Made by a program: the position numbers and the translations under genes
In this document: positions 30,696 through 39,685 of the stretch, in pieces
Layout of the letters: each line of letters begins with the position of its first letter
How positions within the stretch are numbered: the first letter of the stretch is position 1
The notes under the pieces: generated by a model
Told to the model about the DNA's origin: nothing
Databases searched by the model: none
Seen by the model: only the letters and a program-made list of their open reading frames with translations
Origin: Parasulfuritortus cantonensis
GTDB taxonomy: Bacteria; Pseudomonadota; Gammaproteobacteria; Burkholderiales; Thiobacillaceae
NCBI RefSeq assembly: GCF_004337445.1
Contig: NZ_SJZB01000018.1
Coordinates: 62,001 to 126,000 of the forward strand
Direction of reading: 5' to 3'
DNA: 64,000 bases

Positions 30696-32045
30696 TCAGC
30701 GCATGCCCGGCAGCATGCCCTTCATGCCGCGCATCATCTTGGCCATGCCGCCCTTGCCCAGGGATTTCATCATCTTCTGGGCCTGCTCGAACTGGTTGAG
30801 CAGGCGGTTGACGTCCTGAACCTGGACGCCGGCGCCGGCGGCGATGCGGCGCTTGCGCGAGGCCTTGAGGAGCTCGGGCTTGCGGCGCTCCTCCGGGGTC
30901 ATGGCGTTGATGATGCCCTCGACCCGCTTCATCTGCTTCTCGCCCTCGGCCAACTGGTCGGCGCTGGCCTTGCCGGCGCCCGGCAGCTTGTCCATCAGGG
31001 TGGACAGGCCGCCCAGCTTCTTCATCTGCTGCATCTGGGCCTTGAAGTCCTCCAGGTCGAAACCCTTGCCGGACTTCAGCTTCTGCACCGTCTTCAGGGC
31101 CTCGGCGTGGTCGACCGCCTTGTGCGCCTCCTCGATCAGGGACAGGACGTCGCCCATGCCCAGGATGCGGCTGGCCATGCGCTCGGGGTGGAAGACCTCG
31201 ATGCCGGTGAGCTTTTCGCCCACGCCGACGACCTTGATGGGCTTGCCGGTGATCTGGCGCACCGACAGGGCGGCGCCGCCGCGGGCGTCGCCGTCCAGCT
31301 TGGTGAGCGCCACACCCGTCAGGGGCAGGGCATCGTTGAAGGCCTTGGCGGTGTTGACCGCGTCCTGGCCCTGCATGGCGTCCACCACGAACAGGGTTTC
31401 CACCGGGTCCAGGGCCTTATGGAGTTCCTTGATCTCCTCCATCATGGCCTCGTCCACGTGCAGGCGGCCGGCCGTGTCGACGATCAGGACGTCATGGAAG
31501 TGGCGCCTGGCGTGGTCGAGGGCGGCACGGGCGATGTCGATCGGCTTCTGGTCCGGCGTCGACGGGAAGAAATCGGCCTCGGCCTGGCCGGCTACCGTCT
31601 TCAACTGGTCGATGGCGGCGGGACGGTAGACGTCGGTGGAGACCAGCAACACCTTTTTTTTGCCGCGCTCGCGGATCAGGCGGACCAGCTTGCCGCAGGT
31701 GGTGGTCTTGCCGGCGCCCTGCAGGCCGGCCATCAGGAATACCGCCGGCGGCTGGCTGGCGAAGGACAGGGGCGCCGCCTGCTCGCCCATCAGGGCGGCG
31801 AGTTCCTTGTGCACGATGCCGATCAGCATCTGGCCCGGGGTGAGGCTTTGCAGGACCTCCTGACCCATGGCCTTGTCCTTGACCTTGGCGATGAACTCGC
31901 GCACCACGGGCAGGGCGACGTCCGCCTCCAGGAGGGCGACACGCACCTCGCGCAGGGCGTCCTGGATGTTGGCCTCGGTCAGGCGGCCCTGGCCGCGCAG
32001 GTTCTTGACGACCCGGCCAAGTCGTTCGGAGAGATTGTCGAACAT
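30696..32045 (-). CDS. ffh: Signal recognition particle protein Ffh
   Basis: The 449-residue SRP54 GTPase that targets inner-membrane proteins co-translationally. It has an N domain (MFDNLSERLGRVVKNLRGQG), a G domain with GLQGAGKTTT, DTAGRLHVD and TKLDGDARGG, and a methionine-rich M domain ending KGGMAKMMRGMKGMLPGMR. Length is normal. It is divergent from the ypjD-like gene; 77 bases separate the two starts. Confidence 0.98.
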   Translation of the reverse strand: MFDNLSERLGRVVKNLRGQGRLTEANIQDALREVRVALLEADVALPVVREFIAKVKDKAMGQEVLQSLTPGQMLIGIVHKELAALMGEQAAPLSFASQPPAVFLMAGLQGAGKTTTCGKLVRLIRERGKKKVLLVSTDVYRPAAIDQLKTVAGQAEADFFPSTPDQKPIDIARAALDHARRHFHDVLIVDTAGRLHVDEAMMEEIKELHKALDPVETLFVVDAMQGQDAVNTAKAFNDALPLTGVALTKLDGDARGGAALSVRQITGKPIKVVGVGEKLTGIEVFHPERMASRILGMGDVLSLIEEAHKAVDHAEALKTVQKLKSGKGFDLEDFKAQMQQMKKLGGLSTLMDKLPGAGKASADQLAEGEKQMKRVEGIINAMTPEERRKPELLKASRKRRIAAGAGVQVQDVNRLLNQFEQAQKMMKSLGKGGMAKMMRGMKGMLPGMR

Positions 32046-32122
32046 ACGCTATCGCAATTGAATCGGCTAAACTGGCGCAGTTTATCAAATCGACGACCTG
32101 GCCAAGCGCTGACCACGGAATA

Positions 32123-32929
32123 ATGCCTGAAGCCTTACTGTACCTGCTCACCGTTGCCACCTACCTGGGGCTGTCGGCCTACTTCCGTCCCGGCGGCCCG
32201 GCCTGTTGCGGCCCGACCGGATGGGGCCGCCTGCTGTTGTTCGTGCCGTTGGCCCTGCACCTCTACCTGCTCGACGAGGTGATCCTGCCCGGTGCCGGCC
32301 TGAGCCTCGGCTTCGGCACCTCGTTCTCGGCCGTGGCGGCCTTGACGGTGCTGTTCTACGGCCTCGCCGCCTGGCATTACCCGCTCGCCGGCATGCAGAG
32401 CTTCGTCCTGATGTTCGGTGCCTTCGGTGTCCTCCTGCAGGCCGTGATGCCGGGCGGCCGTGTCCTCCCCGACGCCGGCATGCCGCTCTTCAAGGTGCAT
32501 ATGCTGGCGGCCTTCGCGGCCTATGGCCTGTTCGCCGTCGCCGCCCTGCACGCGGCCCTCATCGCCATCGCCGAGAAGCATCTGCATCGGCCGGTCCCGA
32601 CCCGCATGGTCGCCGGCCTGCCGCCTTTGCTGACGCTGGAGAAACTGCTTTTCCGCATGGTCGAACTGGGTTTCCTGATCCTCACGCTGACCCTGCTGTC
32701 CGGTATCTTCTTCTCCGAGTCGATCTACGGCCGGGCCTTCCCGCTCACCCACATGACGGTGTTCGGCATCGCCTCCTGGGCGATCTACGCCGCGTTGTTG
32801 TCCGGGCGCCGCATCTACGGCTGGCGCGGCCGTACCGCCATCTTCTGGACCCTGGCCGGTTTCGTGACCCTGCTGCTGTCCTACGTGGGCGTGAAATTCG
32901 TCCTCGAGGTGCTGCTCGGGCGGGCTTGA
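32123..32929 (+). CDS. ypjD: YpjD-like inner membrane protein of the cytochrome c assembly (CcsA) family
   Basis: A 268-residue protein with about eight transmembrane segments. The C-terminal half (AFAAYGLFAVAALHAALIA ... ILTLTLLSGIFFSE ... FPLTHMTVFGIASWAIYAAL) matches the CcsA/YpjD family. It lacks the tryptophan-rich haem-handling signature of true CcsA. E. coli ypjD also lies beside ffh. The corB-like gene follows 53 bases later; in E. coli the neighbouring gene of that type is yfjD (corB). Confidence 0.85.
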   Translation: MPEALLYLLTVATYLGLSAYFRPGGPACCGPTGWGRLLLFVPLALHLYLLDEVILPGAGLSLGFGTSFSAVAALTVLFYGLAAWHYPLAGMQSFVLMFGAFGVLLQAVMPGGRVLPDAGMPLFKVHMLAAFAAYGLFAVAALHAALIAIAEKHLHRPVPTRMVAGLPPLLTLEKLLFRMVELGFLILTLTLLSGIFFSESIYGRAFPLTHMTVFGIASWAIYAALLSGRRIYGWRGRTAIFWTLAGFVTLLLSYVGVKFVLEVLLGRA

Positions 32930-32982
32930 CAGGCGGGCCGACGGCCCTAGACTGAAGCGGTGTTCTTCGCCCGGTTTACGGT

Positions 32983-34254
32983 TTGGACCAGATACCTTTA
33001 GGCGTCCTGCTGGCGGCGCTATTCCTGTTGTTGATCCTGTCGGGTTTCTTTTCCGGCTCCGAAACCAGCATGATGGCGGTGAACCGCTATCGGCTGAAAA
33101 CGCTCGCCAAGGGCAATAACCGCGGCGCCAAGCTGGCTGAATGGCTGTTGGCACGTACCGACAAGCTGCTTTCGGTCATCCTGCTCGGCAACAATCTCGT
33201 CAACTCGGCCGCCGCCGCCCTGGTGACCGTGGTGTCGTTCCGGGTCTTCGGCGAGAACGAGATATCGCTCACCCTGGCCACGGTCCTGGTCACCTTTCTT
33301 ATCCTGGTCTTCTCCGAGGTGACGCCCAAGGTCATCGGCGCCTCCTATCCGGAGCGCATCGTGCCGGTGGTCAGCTACCCGCTCGCCTTGCTGCTCAAGC
33401 TGCTCCATCCGGTGATCTGGTTCATCAACCTGTTCGTCCATGGCCAGCTCAGGTTGTTGCGTCTCAAGGTGGTCGAGGAAGGCGGCGGCAACCGCATGGG
33501 CGTCGAGGAACTGCGTACGCTCCTGGCCGAGTCGGGCAGTTTCCTGCCGCAGAGCCATCGCAGCATGCTGCTCAACCTGTTCGATCTGGAGAAGCTGACC
33601 GTCGACGACGTCATGTTGCCGCGCGGCGAGATCGAGGCGATCGACGTGGATTCGGCCGCGGACGAGACCGTCCAGCATCTCCAGACCAGTCACCACGCGC
33701 ATCTGCCGGTATACCGCGATGAACTCAACGAGATCGTCGGCATCGTTCACGTGCGTCGCGCCCTGGCCCATATCGGTGCCGACGGATTCGACGCCGAAGC
33801 GTTCCGGCAGGGGCTCAAGGCGGCCTATTTCGTACCCTCGGGCACGCCGCTCCTCACCCAGTTGAGCCAGTTCAAGGAGAATCGCCAGTCGCTCGGCCTG
33901 GTCGTCGACGAGTACGGCGAACTGCTCGGCCTGATCACCGTCGAGGATGTCCTGGAGGAGATCGTCGGCGAGTTCTCGGGCGTCAATCCCCTGCAGGGGA
34001 ACGGCTGGGTCGCCGACGAGGAGGGCGGTTATCTGGTCGAGGGCACCATCAGTCTGCGCGACCTCAACCGCAAGCTGGGCCTGGCCTTGCCGCTGGAGGG
34101 CGCGCGTACCCTCAACGGCCTGATCATGGAATACCTGGAGGCGATGCCCGAGGCCGGTGTGACGATCAAGGTCGCCGGCTGTACCGTCGAAATCGTCCAG
34201 GTGACCGGGCGCAAGGTGAAGACGGCACGGGTACGGCCGGAGAATCGGTCCTGA
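32983..34254 (+). CDS. HlyC/CorC (CNNM/CorB, YfjD-like) transporter
   Basis: A 423-residue membrane protein. An N-terminal DUF21/CNNM domain (LSGFFSGSETSMMAVNRYRL, about three to four helices to residue 170) is followed by a pair of CBS domains (about 205-335, VDDVMLPRGEIEAID ... LLGLITVEDVLEEIVGEF) and a CorC_HlyC domain at the C-terminus (LNRKLGLALPLEGARTLNGL). Relatives take part in Mg2+/Co2+ handling. The start is a TTG at 32983, giving the usual MDxIPLxxL N-terminus; no better ATG is near. Confidence 0.88.
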   Translation: MDQIPLGVLLAALFLLLILSGFFSGSETSMMAVNRYRLKTLAKGNNRGAKLAEWLLARTDKLLSVILLGNNLVNSAAAALVTVVSFRVFGENEISLTLATVLVTFLILVFSEVTPKVIGASYPERIVPVVSYPLALLLKLLHPVIWFINLFVHGQLRLLRLKVVEEGGGNRMGVEELRTLLAESGSFLPQSHRSMLLNLFDLEKLTVDDVMLPRGEIEAIDVDSAADETVQHLQTSHHAHLPVYRDELNEIVGIVHVRRALAHIGADGFDAEAFRQGLKAAYFVPSGTPLLTQLSQFKENRQSLGLVVDEYGELLGLITVEDVLEEIVGEFSGVNPLQGNGWVADEEGGYLVEGTISLRDLNRKLGLALPLEGARTLNGLIMEYLEAMPEAGVTIKVAGCTVEIVQVTGRKVKTARVRPENRS

Positions 34255-34258
34255 AGTT

Positions 34259-34287
34259 TTGACATTTATATGTAGTCTATGCATTAT
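34259..34287 (+). promoter_or_regulatory. Sigma-70 promoter of pilBCD
   Basis: A perfect TTGACA (34259-34264) is followed after 17 bases by CATTAT (34282-34287), in an AT-rich gap directly before pilB. Confidence 0.7.
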
Positions 34288-34328
34288 CAAGCGTAGATAC
34301 TTGTATTCATGCGGAAAAGGGAGCCGTC

Positions 34329-36050
34329 GTGGCAGCCACAGTTGCCAGTAACTTGACCGGTCTGTGCCGAGCCCTTGTTCAGCAGGGCCTGCTCAGCCAG
34401 GAGGAAGGCGAAACGCTGCAGGCCCAGGCGAAAGCGGCAGGCGAGAGTATTGTTACGCACCTGGTGCGTACCAAGCGTTTCCGGCCCCCTCAGATCGCGA
34501 CGTTCTCCTCGATCACCTACGGTCTGCCTTTCTTCGATCTCGATTCACTCGATCCCATGGTCATGCCGGCCGGCGTGGTGGACCAGAAGCTGGTCGACAA
34601 GCATCGCGTCATCGCCTTGTCCCGGCGTGGCAATCGCCTGTATCTGGGGGTTTCGGATCCGAGCAACCTGCAGATACTCGACGACGTCAAGTTCCAGACC
34701 GGCCTGGCCGTCGAACTGGTGGTCCTCGAAGAGGACAAATTGGCCCGTTACCTGGAGCAAAATGCCCAGACCGGCCAGGACGACATCCTCAAGAGCATCG
34801 ATACCGACGACCTCAACCTCGAGTTCACCGACGAGGACAGCCAGGCCGCCGTCGATACCGCCGCTGCCCAGGACATCGACGACGCCCCGGTGGTGCGCTA
34901 CCTGCAGAAGATCATGCTGGATGCCATCAACGGCAACGCGTCCGACATCCACTTCGAGCCTTATGAAAAGTACTACCGCATCCGCTACCGGATGGACGGC
35001 ATCCTGTACGAAGTGGCGCAGCCGCCGTTGGCGATCAAGGAAAAGATCGCCTCCCGGATCAAGGTGATTTCGAAGCTCGATATTTCCGAGAAGCGGATAC
35101 CGCAGGACGGCCGCATGAAGCTGGTCGTCTCGCGCAAGAAGACGGTGGATTTCCGGGTCAGCACCCTGCCGACCCTGTATGGCGAGAAGATCGTCATGCG
35201 TATCCTGGATTCCAACACGGCGCTCAATACCAAGATCGACGACCTTGGCTATGAAGCGCAGCAGCTCGCCCATCTTCTGGAGGCCATCGAACGGCCCTAC
35301 GGCATGGTCCTGGTGACCGGGCCGACCGGTAGCGGCAAGACCGTGTCGCTGTACTCCTGCCTGAACCTGCTGAACAAGCCGGGCGTGAACATTTCCACCG
35401 TCGAGGACCCGGTGGAAATCCAGTTGGCCGGCATCAACCAAGTCAACGTCAACGACAAGGCCGGCCTGAATTTCTCCACCGCGCTGCGTTCCTTCCTGCG
35501 CCAGGATCCGGACATCGTGATGGTCGGTGAAATCCGCGACCTGGAGACGGCCGACATCGCCATCAAGGCCGCCCAGACGGGCCACATGGTGCTGTCGACG
35601 CTGCACACCAACGACGCGCCGTCGACCCTCACCCGGCTGGTCAACATGGGGGTGCCGAGCTATAACGTAGCAGCGTCCGTGCTCTTGATCACCGCCCAGC
35701 GCCTGGGCCGCCGGCTTTGCCCGAACTGCAAGGCGCCGATCGACATCCCCCCGGAGGCGCTGCTCAACGCCGGGTTTTCCGAGGCCGATCTGGACGGCAG
35801 TTGGCAGGCCTACGGGGCAGTCGGCTGCGACGTGTGCAAGAACACCGGCTACAAGGGGCGCGTGGGTATCTACCAGGTCATGCCGATCAGCGACGAGATC
35901 AACCGCCTGATCCTGAAGAACGCGAGCAATAACGAGATCGCCGAGCAGTCGCGCAACGAGGGCGTTCTTGATTTGCGCCGCGCCGGTCTGCTCAAGGTCA
36001 AGTCCGGGATGACGTCGCTCGAGGAAGTGCTGGCCGTAACCAACGAATGA
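34329..36050 (+). CDS. pilB: Type IV pilus assembly ATPase PilB
   Basis: A 573-residue hexameric ATPase that powers pilus extension. It has an N-terminal T2SSE_N/MshEN domain, Walker A GPTGSGKT (about 330), Asp box EDPVEIQ, Walker B MVGEIRDLETADIA and a His box TGHMVLSTLHTNDA, plus a tetracysteine zinc site (CPNC ... CDVC). The GTG start at 34329 is supported by AAGGGAG. It begins the pilBCD-coaE operon. Confidence 0.97.
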   Translation: MAATVASNLTGLCRALVQQGLLSQEEGETLQAQAKAAGESIVTHLVRTKRFRPPQIATFSSITYGLPFFDLDSLDPMVMPAGVVDQKLVDKHRVIALSRRGNRLYLGVSDPSNLQILDDVKFQTGLAVELVVLEEDKLARYLEQNAQTGQDDILKSIDTDDLNLEFTDEDSQAAVDTAAAQDIDDAPVVRYLQKIMLDAINGNASDIHFEPYEKYYRIRYRMDGILYEVAQPPLAIKEKIASRIKVISKLDISEKRIPQDGRMKLVVSRKKTVDFRVSTLPTLYGEKIVMRILDSNTALNTKIDDLGYEAQQLAHLLEAIERPYGMVLVTGPTGSGKTVSLYSCLNLLNKPGVNISTVEDPVEIQLAGINQVNVNDKAGLNFSTALRSFLRQDPDIVMVGEIRDLETADIAIKAAQTGHMVLSTLHTNDAPSTLTRLVNMGVPSYNVAASVLLITAQRLGRRLCPNCKAPIDIPPEALLNAGFSEADLDGSWQAYGAVGCDVCKNTGYKGRVGIYQVMPISDEINRLILKNASNNEIAEQSRNEGVLDLRRAGLLKVKSGMTSLEEVLAVTNE

Positions 36051-36065
36051 TGAGGAACTGACAGC

Positions 36066-37289
36066 ATGGCGGTAGCCAGGATAGCTAAACAGGCCGCGGA
36101 GATTCCGTTCGTCTGGGAAGGTACCGACAAGCTCGGCCGCAAGATCAAGGGCGAGATGCTGGCGGCCGGCGAGGCCGTGGTCAAGCAGAGCCTGCGCCGG
36201 CAAGGCATCAATGCCACCAAGGTGCGCAAGCAGAGCATGCTGGCGCGCGGCAAGAAGATCACGGAAAAGGACATCGCCCTGTTTACGCGCCAGTTGGCGA
36301 CCATGGTCAAGGCCGGCGTACCGTTGCTGCAGGCGTTCGATATCACGGCGCGCAGCCACGCCAACCCCTCTTTGCAGCGCCTGCTCGGGGTGGTCAAGGC
36401 CGACGTCGAGTCGGGTACCTCGCTCAACCAGGCCTTCCGGCGCCATCCGAAGCACTTCGACGCGCTCTACTGCAACTTGGTCGAGGCCGGCGAGGCGGCG
36501 GGCATCCTCGAGACCGTGCTGGACCGGATCGCGGCCTACAAGGAAAAGATCCTGGCCATCAAGGGCAAGATCAAGTCGGCCCTCATGTATCCGGCCATCG
36601 TGGTCGTGGTCGCCTTCATCATCACCACCGGGATCATGCTGTTCGTCATCCCGACCTTCAAGGAACTGTTCGAAGGCAGCGGTGCCGAGTTGCCCGCCCT
36701 CACGGCGCTGGTGATCAAGATTTCGGATGCCTTCACGGCATGGTGGTGGGCGATATTCGGCGTCATCGGCATCGCCATCGCCGCCTTCATGCAGGCGTTC
36801 AGCCGCTCCAAGACGTTCCGGGCACGTATCGATGCCTGGTCGCTGAAGCTGCCCATCTTCGGGCCGCTCATCGAGAAGGCCACGGTGTCGCGCTGGGCAC
36901 GCACCTTTTCCTCGTTGTTCGCCGCCGGCGTGCCCATGGTCGAGGCCCTGGAGTCCGTCGCCGGGGCCTCCGGCAATGCCGTGTTCGAGGAGGCGACCTT
37001 GAAGTTGCGTACCGACGTGGCGACCGGCGCCAGCCTGACGTCTTCGCTGCAGGCCGCCAAGGTATTCCCGACCATGCTGATTCAGATGGTCGCCATCGGC
37101 GAGGAGTCCGGTGCCCTGGATTCCATGGTGGAGAAGGTGGCCGACTTCTACGAACGCGAGGTGGATGACGCCGTCGCCGGCATATCCAGCCTCATCGAGC
37201 CGTTGATCATGGTGGTGTTGGGCGGTTTGATCGGCACCATCGTGATCGCCATGTATCTGCCGATCTTCAAGCTGGGGACCGCGTTTTGA
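36066..37289 (+). CDS. pilC: Type IV pilus inner-membrane platform protein PilC
   Basis: A 407-residue T2SSF-type protein with two homologous halves (FTRQLATMVKAGVPLLQAFD and WARTFSSLFAAGVPMVEALE) and three main transmembrane segments. It anchors the motor ATPases and pilin at the inner membrane. It lies 15 bases after pilB. Confidence 0.97.
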   Translation: MAVARIAKQAAEIPFVWEGTDKLGRKIKGEMLAAGEAVVKQSLRRQGINATKVRKQSMLARGKKITEKDIALFTRQLATMVKAGVPLLQAFDITARSHANPSLQRLLGVVKADVESGTSLNQAFRRHPKHFDALYCNLVEAGEAAGILETVLDRIAAYKEKILAIKGKIKSALMYPAIVVVVAFIITTGIMLFVIPTFKELFEGSGAELPALTALVIKISDAFTAWWWAIFGVIGIAIAAFMQAFSRSKTFRARIDAWSLKLPIFGPLIEKATVSRWARTFSSLFAAGVPMVEALESVAGASGNAVFEEATLKLRTDVATGASLTSSLQAAKVFPTMLIQMVAIGEESGALDSMVEKVADFYEREVDDAVAGISSLIEPLIMVVLGGLIGTIVIAMYLPIFKLGTAF

Positions 37290-38137
37290 TCGAAGTGCTG
37301 GCCGCCTCGCCGGCAATCTGGGCCGGCGTCGCGGTTCTGCTCGGGCTGGTGGTGGGCAGTTTCCTCAACGTGGTCATCCATCGCCTGCCCCGGATGATGG
37401 AACAGGAATGGCAGGCACAATGCGCCGAATTGCGCGGCGAACCGGCGCACGAGGTGCCGCGCTACGATCTGGTTGTGCCGCGCTCGGCCTGCCCGTCCTG
37501 CGGCCATGCCATCGCCTGGCATGAGAACATCCCGGTACTCAGCTATCTCTTCCTGCGTGGCAAGTGCTCCGCTTGCCAGGCACCGATCTCGTTGCGCTAT
37601 CCGCTGGTCGAGCTTGCCACTGCCCTGCTTACCGGCGCGGCCGCTTGGCAGTTCGGCTTCACCTGGCAGGCGGCGGCCGCCTTCGCGTTGATCTGGGCCC
37701 TGGTCGCCCTCGCCGGAATCGACTTCGATACCCAGTATCTGCCCGATGCCATCACCCTGCCGCTGCTCTGGCTCGGGTTGCTGCTCAACCTGGGCCGGAT
37801 GTTCGCTTCCCTGCCGGATGCCGTGATCGGGGCTGTCGCCGGTTACCTGGCGCTCTGGCTGGTCTACCAGATGTTCAAGCGCCTGACCGGCAAGGAAGGC
37901 ATGGGGTACGGTGACTTCAAGCTGCTTGCCGCGCTCGGGGCCTGGTTTGGCTGGACCATGTTGCCGCTGATCATTCTCGCTTCCAGTCTGGTCGGTGCCA
38001 TCGTCGGCATCGCCATGATTCTCCTGGCCGGGCACGACCGTGCCCGGCCCATCCCGTTCGGGCCCTACCTCTCCATTGCCGGGCTCGTCGCGCTGTTCTG
38101 GGGCACGGCCCTGATGCGGCAATACCTCGGCGCATGA
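37286..38137 (+). CDS. pilD: Prepilin peptidase/N-methyltransferase PilD
   Basis: A 283-residue bifunctional membrane enzyme that cleaves and N-methylates type IV prepilins. The N-terminal methylase part holds paired CxxC motifs (CPSCGHAIAWHENIP and CSACQAPIS). The aspartyl protease aspartates are in DFDTQYLPDA and GYGDFKLL. The start is a TTG overlapping the pilC stop (TTGA); an in-frame GTG at 37295 is an alternative. Confidence 0.96.
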   Translation: MIEVLAASPAIWAGVAVLLGLVVGSFLNVVIHRLPRMMEQEWQAQCAELRGEPAHEVPRYDLVVPRSACPSCGHAIAWHENIPVLSYLFLRGKCSACQAPISLRYPLVELATALLTGAAAWQFGFTWQAAAAFALIWALVALAGIDFDTQYLPDAITLPLLWLGLLLNLGRMFASLPDAVIGAVAGYLALWLVYQMFKRLTGKEGMGYGDFKLLAALGAWFGWTMLPLIILASSLVGAIVGIAMILLAGHDRARPIPFGPYLSIAGLVALFWGTALMRQYLGA

Positions 38138-38754
38138 CGCGTCTGCGCCCCTATTGTGTCGGGTTGACCGGCGGCATCGGGAGCGGCAAGAGCCTGGTCG
38201 CCCGGATGTTCGGCGAGCGCGGGGCCGGCATCGTCGATACCGACGTCATCGCGCGGACCATCACCGCACCGGGTGGCGCGGCCATCGCGTCACTGCGCGC
38301 AGCCTTCGGCCCGGATTTCATCGCCCAGGATGGCGGCCTCGACCGCGCCCGCATGCGCGCCCTGGTATTCGCCGACCCGGCCGCGAGGCACCGTCTGGAG
38401 GGTCTCCTGCACCCGATGATCCGTGCCCGGGCGGCGGCCGAACTGGTCGACCTCGGCCGGTTTCCCTACGTGGTGCTGGTGGTGCCGTTGCTGGTCGAGA
38501 CGGCCGCCTACGGCGAGCTCTATGACCGCGTCCTGGTGGTGGACTGCGAACCCGGGCAGCAGCTTGCCCGCGTGGTCCAGCGGGACGGTTTGGCGGAGGC
38601 CACCGTACGCGCCGTGATGGCCGCCCAGGCCGGGCGGGAGGCGCGCCTGGCCGCGGCCGACGATGTCATCGACAACCGCGGCGCCGCCGCCAGTCTCGCG
38701 ACCCAGGTCGATGTCCTGCATCGGGCCTATGCCGCTGCCGCCGGACGCCACTGA
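38134..38754 (+). CDS. coaE: Dephospho-CoA kinase
   Basis: A 206-residue enzyme for the last step of coenzyme A synthesis. P-loop GGIGSGKS lies at residues 13-20, followed by IVDTDVIAR and VVPLLVETAAY motifs. The ATG overlaps the pilD stop (ATGA). The pilBCD-coaE-zapD order is common in gamma- and betaproteobacteria. Confidence 0.96.
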   Translation: MTRLRPYCVGLTGGIGSGKSLVARMFGERGAGIVDTDVIARTITAPGGAAIASLRAAFGPDFIAQDGGLDRARMRALVFADPAARHRLEGLLHPMIRARAAAELVDLGRFPYVVLVVPLLVETAAYGELYDRVLVVDCEPGQQLARVVQRDGLAEATVRAVMAAQAGREARLAAADDVIDNRGAAASLATQVDVLHRAYAAAAGRH

Positions 38755-38875
38755 AGGGCAACCGGGCATTGCATACATCCGACACCATCCTGCACAATTC
38801 CGGCAAGCGCGAAATACCTTGGACGGTGTATATCCCCGCCGTCGTTGACTGCCATCCCGGAATGAATAGGTCCTA

Positions 38876-39655
38876 GTGATCGTTTACGAATATCCCCTGA
38901 ACGAACGAATCCGTACCTGGCTGCGGCTGGAGGATTTGTTCGGCAAGGCCGGCTTTTTCGTCCGGGCCGGCGATTCCCGTTCCCACCATGCCGGCCTCCT
39001 CGCGCTGTTCGAGCTGGCGGACGTCATGGCCCGGCCGGAGTTGCGCAGCGAATTGATCCAGGAACTGGAACGCCAGAAACTGTCGTTGGAACCGTTACGC
39101 GGTAATCCGGCGGTGGACCCGGACCGCCTTGAGCCCCTGCTGGAGCGGCTCGCCAGCGCGTTGGCCACGTTGCACGGCCTGTCCGGCAAGCTCGGCCAAC
39201 ATATCCGGGAAAACGACTGGCTGGCCGGCATCAAGAGCCGGACCGGCATCCCCGGAGGCGCCTGCGGCTTCGATCTGCCCGGTTATTACTACTGGCTCAA
39301 CCAGCCCGCGGCCGTCCGCGTCGCCGACCTGGAGCGCTGGCTGGCCCCCCTGCAGCCGATCCGGAGCGGGGTCGAGTTGATCCTGGAGTTGTTGCGGGAA
39401 AGTGGCAACCAAGGCCATTACTCGGCCGTGAACGGCACCTTCCAACTCATGCTGGGCGGGCGCGTCGTCCAGATGCTGCGGGTCGGGCTCGACGAGCGCT
39501 GGCCCTGCGTGCCCGAGGTCAGCGCCAACAAGTACGCCGTCAACCTGCGCTTCGTCACCGTCGAGAAGAACCAGAAGCCGAAGACCTACGAACAGGACGT
39601 CACGTTCGAACTGGTCTTCTGCTCGCTCATCGGCTGCTGCGTGCAGCCGATCTGA
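38876..39655 (+). CDS. zapD: Cell division protein ZapD
   Basis: A 259-residue FtsZ-bundling protein (YacF/DUF1342). The family start MIVYEYPLNERIRTWLRLE and the core RTGIPGGACGFDLPGYYYWL are conserved. The start is GTG at 38876 with AGG nearby. The usual downstream yacG zinc-protein gene is absent; an M23 peptidase converges from the other strand 30 bases later. Confidence 0.95.
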   Translation: MIVYEYPLNERIRTWLRLEDLFGKAGFFVRAGDSRSHHAGLLALFELADVMARPELRSELIQELERQKLSLEPLRGNPAVDPDRLEPLLERLASALATLHGLSGKLGQHIRENDWLAGIKSRTGIPGGACGFDLPGYYYWLNQPAAVRVADLERWLAPLQPIRSGVELILELLRESGNQGHYSAVNGTFQLMLGGRVVQMLRVGLDERWPCVPEVSANKYAVNLRFVTVEKNQKPKTYEQDVTFELVFCSLIGCCVQPI

Positions 39656-39685
39656 GACGCCGAGCCCGTCTGGCCAGGGCAGGGC